Source: Eubacteriaceae bacterium CHKCI004 (GTDB lineage Bacteria > Bacillota > Clostridia > Lachnospirales > Lachnospiraceae). Taken from it: a DNA stretch of 64,000 nt. Positions 61,951-64,000 of this stretch are shown piece after piece. Positions within the stretch are counted from its first letter, which is position 1. The number at the start of each line of letters is the position of its first letter. A model generated the notes under the pieces. The model was not told the DNA's origin, searched no databases, and worked only from the letters and a program-made list of their open reading frames with translations. The translations under genes and the position numbers were made by a program. The stretch spans positions 1-64,000 of the forward strand of contig FCNR01000042.1 in the NCBI GenBank assembly GCA_900016875.1. Direction: 5' to 3'.

Positions 61951-63486
61951 CTACGAAGTCTCTTCTTCCTCCCTGACCCGGTCGCCGTCCTCGACGGATC
62001 TGCTGGAAGAAATGATGATGGTACTGTCTGCATTGATGACCCCTTCCTTTATGGCTGCGTAAGTTTCATTTTTATCAAGGACGGTGACTTCTGTCCGCTG
62101 GGCAAACCATTCCTCTCCCAGAACAGATTCTCTTTTCTCCACCGTCAGAATATATTCTTTATTATTTTCTTCCCGCAAAGCGGAAAGAGGAATGGTGGAG
62201 GCATATTTTTCTGACTTCTGGGTGACAATCATGGTGGCTGTCTGCCCGATGGATAATCCGCTGTTCGTGAGAGCGTCGCCGGTGAGCAGTACTGAAGCGT
62301 CCAGAGAATCAGCACCCGCAGTGGTTTCTCCATCCGCTCCGCTTTCCGTCACGGATTCCAGGGACAGCCCCTCTGCTACCGGAGTCTCTCCATCTAAAGA
62401 CAGGGAGATTTCCGCATTGTCCGTCAGATATTTTTCATCTTCTTTGGAAAACTGAGCCGTAAACCGTATACCGGCACTCAGATCCGCCATGCGCATGACT
62501 GCTTCCTCTGTAGTCATACTGCCGGCTGTCACCGCCACATTGGTGATGACTCCGTCATTGTCCGCTTTGATCTGCCCTTTTGCCTCCTTTATTTTATTCA
62601 ACTTGCTAAGATTTTTTTCATAAGTGTCTATGGACAGATCGTTGATGGCTCCAGTGTTATCCTTTTCCAGCGGCTTTTTTGCCTCGTCGATGGCCTGCTG
62701 CGCTTCACTGAGCGCGCTTTTCTGACTATTTTTGGCGTCCTCATAAGCTTGTTCTTTTTGTTCCACCAGGCTTTTCAGGCTCTCAATGTTGCCGGTATCC
62801 GATTGTTTTCCTTTTTTATTTGCTTTTTTCTTATCTTTTTTAGCCTGCCGCAAATCCTTTCTGGCCTTTTCCAGTTCTTTCTTTGCCGCCGATACAGCGT
62901 CGGAGCCGGCGCTCCTGGCGTCAGCATAGTTTTTCTCTGCCTGACGAATGGATTTGCTTCTGCTGTCTTCCTGCAGATTTCTGTTATAATCCAGAGCGTC
63001 ATTGCTGAGCTGCAGAGATTTTATCTCCTTTTCCACCTCGTCAATCTTCTCCTGGAGCTGTTCCAGATTAATTTTTAACAGCACGTCATCTTTTTTTACA
63101 GTATCTCCCACATTGACATATACAGATTCCACCTGCAATCCGGACTCCACCGATACAGCAGTTTCCCGGTTCTGTATGGCGGTCCCGGCGGCGGAAATTC
63201 TATGTTCGATGACCCGGGCCGCCGGCGCGTCCACCTGTACCCTCGGCACCGTGACACTGTCCGCCCAGCGGGATAAAAATGTAAATAATACCATAACGGC
63301 AAGGAAAACCGCCAGCAGCCGGATAGCACGGCTGCGCAGGGACTGCTCGGTCTGCCACTGAAATTCCAGAATCGCTTTGAGACGATGCTGTATGCCGGAT
63401 AAAGATGTTCGGAGATTGCGGCTTTTTTGGATATTCCGGTTCTTTTTCATAATCTTTGGAAATCCCCCTTTTCTATGTTCTGTCAT
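61951..63486 (-). CDS. HlyD/efflux-adaptor-like protein
   Basis: 511 aa. A charged N-terminus, one membrane helix (LLAVFLAVMVLFTFLSRW), a biotinyl-lipoyl-like half motif (VESGLQVESVYVNVGDTVKKDDVLLKI), a long Lys/Glu/Ala-rich coiled-coil with KKDKKKANKKGKQ, a second half motif (VTNVAVTAGSMTTEEAV) and a beta-barrel part. Periplasmic-adaptor type, adapted to a Gram-positive. AAGGA in the end of the permease gene serves ATG 63486. Encodes with the MacB-like protein a probable export module. Confidence 0.82.
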   Translation of the reverse strand: MTEHRKGGFPKIMKKNRNIQKSRNLRTSLSGIQHRLKAILEFQWQTEQSLRSRAIRLLAVFLAVMVLFTFLSRWADSVTVPRVQVDAPAARVIEHRISAAGTAIQNRETAVSVESGLQVESVYVNVGDTVKKDDVLLKINLEQLQEKIDEVEKEIKSLQLSNDALDYNRNLQEDSRSKSIRQAEKNYADARSAGSDAVSAAKKELEKARKDLRQAKKDKKKANKKGKQSDTGNIESLKSLVEQKEQAYEDAKNSQKSALSEAQQAIDEAKKPLEKDNTGAINDLSIDTYEKNLSKLNKIKEAKGQIKADNDGVITNVAVTAGSMTTEEAVMRMADLSAGIRFTAQFSKEDEKYLTDNAEISLSLDGETPVAEGLSLESVTESGADGETTAGADSLDASVLLTGDALTNSGLSIGQTATMIVTQKSEKYASTIPLSALREENNKEYILTVEKRESVLGEEWFAQRTEVTVLDKNETYAAIKEGVINADSTIIISSSRSVEDGDRVREEEETS

Positions 63487-63490
63487 AATT

Positions 63491-64000
63491 TCATCCTTTC
63501 AGACCGGAAGCGGCAATGCCCTGTTCCAGATAATTCTGTCCCGCCAGAAAGACCAGCAGAGCCGGAAGCAGTGTGATGACAGACGCCGTCACCGCCATAC
63601 CGGCATTGGACAGGGTAATATCCGGCAGAAATAAAGACAACGGCCACAGCCGCTGATCTTTTAAGAATGTCAGCGGCTGTTCCACCAGATTCCAGTATTC
63701 CAGAAAACCGAGCACCGCCTGGGAGATAATACCGGCGCTGCCCAGGGGAAGACCGAACTGCAAAAAAATCTGCAACTCCCCCGCTCCGTCGATCCTCGCA
63801 GATTCCAGAATTTCCACCGGAATGGAGGAGAAAAAACGGTAAAGAAGAAATACCGGAAATGTGGAAAAAATACCCGGCAGAATGATGGAAAGCTGCGTAT
63901 CCATGAGACCCATTCCGTTCAGAACCAGGTAATTGGACAGCATGGTAACCTGAAAGGGCATCAGCATCAGCACCATATACAGGGTAAAGAGCAGATTATG
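63491..64000 (-). CDS. Carbohydrate ABC transporter permease (MalG-like), partial
   Basis: The 3' part of a leftward gene; its 5' end lies beyond the window. About 170 codons are visible, with four or so membrane helices and the EAA loop that contacts the ATPase (EILESARIDGAGELQIFLQFGLPL). MalG-type sugar importer permease. Its stop lies 5 nt before the HlyD-like start, so the importer and exporter genes appear to share an operon. Confidence 0.85.
   Translation of the reverse strand, partial: HNLLFTLYMVLMLMPFQVTMLSNYLVLNGMGLMDTQLSIILPGIFSTFPVFLLYRFFSSIPVEILESARIDGAGELQIFLQFGLPLGSAGIISQAVLGFLEYWNLVEQPLTFLKDQRLWPLSLFLPDITLSNAGMAVTASVITLLPALLVFLAGQNYLEQGIAASGLKG

Overview
The window looks like chromosomal DNA of a gut-type clostridial Firmicute, most likely Lachnospiraceae. 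Support: ribosome-binding sites are strong AGGAGG types with frequent TTG starts; the block rng, rplU, prp, rpmA, obgE, yhbY, nadD, yqeK, rsfS has the usual Firmicute order, and L27 carries the Prp-cleaved N-terminal extension; EFR1-type ferredoxins, a DUF5685/DnaJ/Hsp70 cluster, a radical-SAM/DUF2344 pair and a divergent lexA/LysM locus are all typical. The genus cannot be fixed from the sequence alone. No rRNA, tRNA or CRISPR array was seen.

Layout. 0-2 kb: aldo/keto reductase with a damaged 5' end, a shortened ferredoxin, and a DUF2798 membrane protein. 2.2-6.7 kb: TetR regulator with a palindromic operator, then a two-gene ABC exporter. 6.8 kb: small repeat that looks like an insertion-sequence end. 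7-11.9 kb: an unusual three-gene cassette (radical SAM enzyme, P-type ATPase, and a paralogue of the radical SAM enzyme that has lost its iron-sulfur cysteines), followed by a TetR gene. 12.7-18.4 kb: malic enzyme, COG0523 GTPase, histidine phosphatase, and the radical SAM/DUF2344 pair. 18.6-29.7 kb: AT-rich defence island with Fic, GIY-YIG nuclease and a type I restriction system (hsdR, hsdM, hsdS) whose specificity gene faces two inverted silent hsdS cassettes around a tyrosine recombinase, i.e. an invertible, phase-variable system. 30-32.8 kb: pgi and a J-domain protein. 33-40.8 kb: the rng-to-rsfS block, interrupted by an AAA-ATPase/nuclease-like gene. 40.9-42.8 kb: TetR, an FtsH/alcohol dehydrogenase chimeric reading frame and a truncated EFR1 ferredoxin. 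42.8-48.8 kb: two-component system divergent from a DUF5685, DnaJ, Hsp70, zinc-ribbon operon, with phased TTGAG repeats between them. 48.9-50.3 kb: lexA and an SOS-controlled LysM protein. 50.4-53.5 kb: thioredoxin, rhodanese, CoA-disulfide-reductase-like enzyme, and a convergent Crp/Fnr regulator. 53.5-60.7 kb: tyrosine recombinase, TtcA-like enzyme, GHL10-type lipoprotein-like hydrolase, nitroreductase, UbiB-like kinase, phasin-like protein, DgkA. 60.9-64 kb: MacB-like membrane protein, HlyD-like adaptor and the 3' part of a sugar ABC permease.

The strongest candidates for something undescribed are the radical SAM / P-type ATPase / pseudo-radical SAM cassette and the regulated DUF5685-chaperone cluster. 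The invertible hsdS locus is of a known kind, but its repeats and cassette structure can be laid out precisely here. A recurring oddity is broken or non-canonical gene starts (ACG, ATA, or none) and deletion-fusion remnants.
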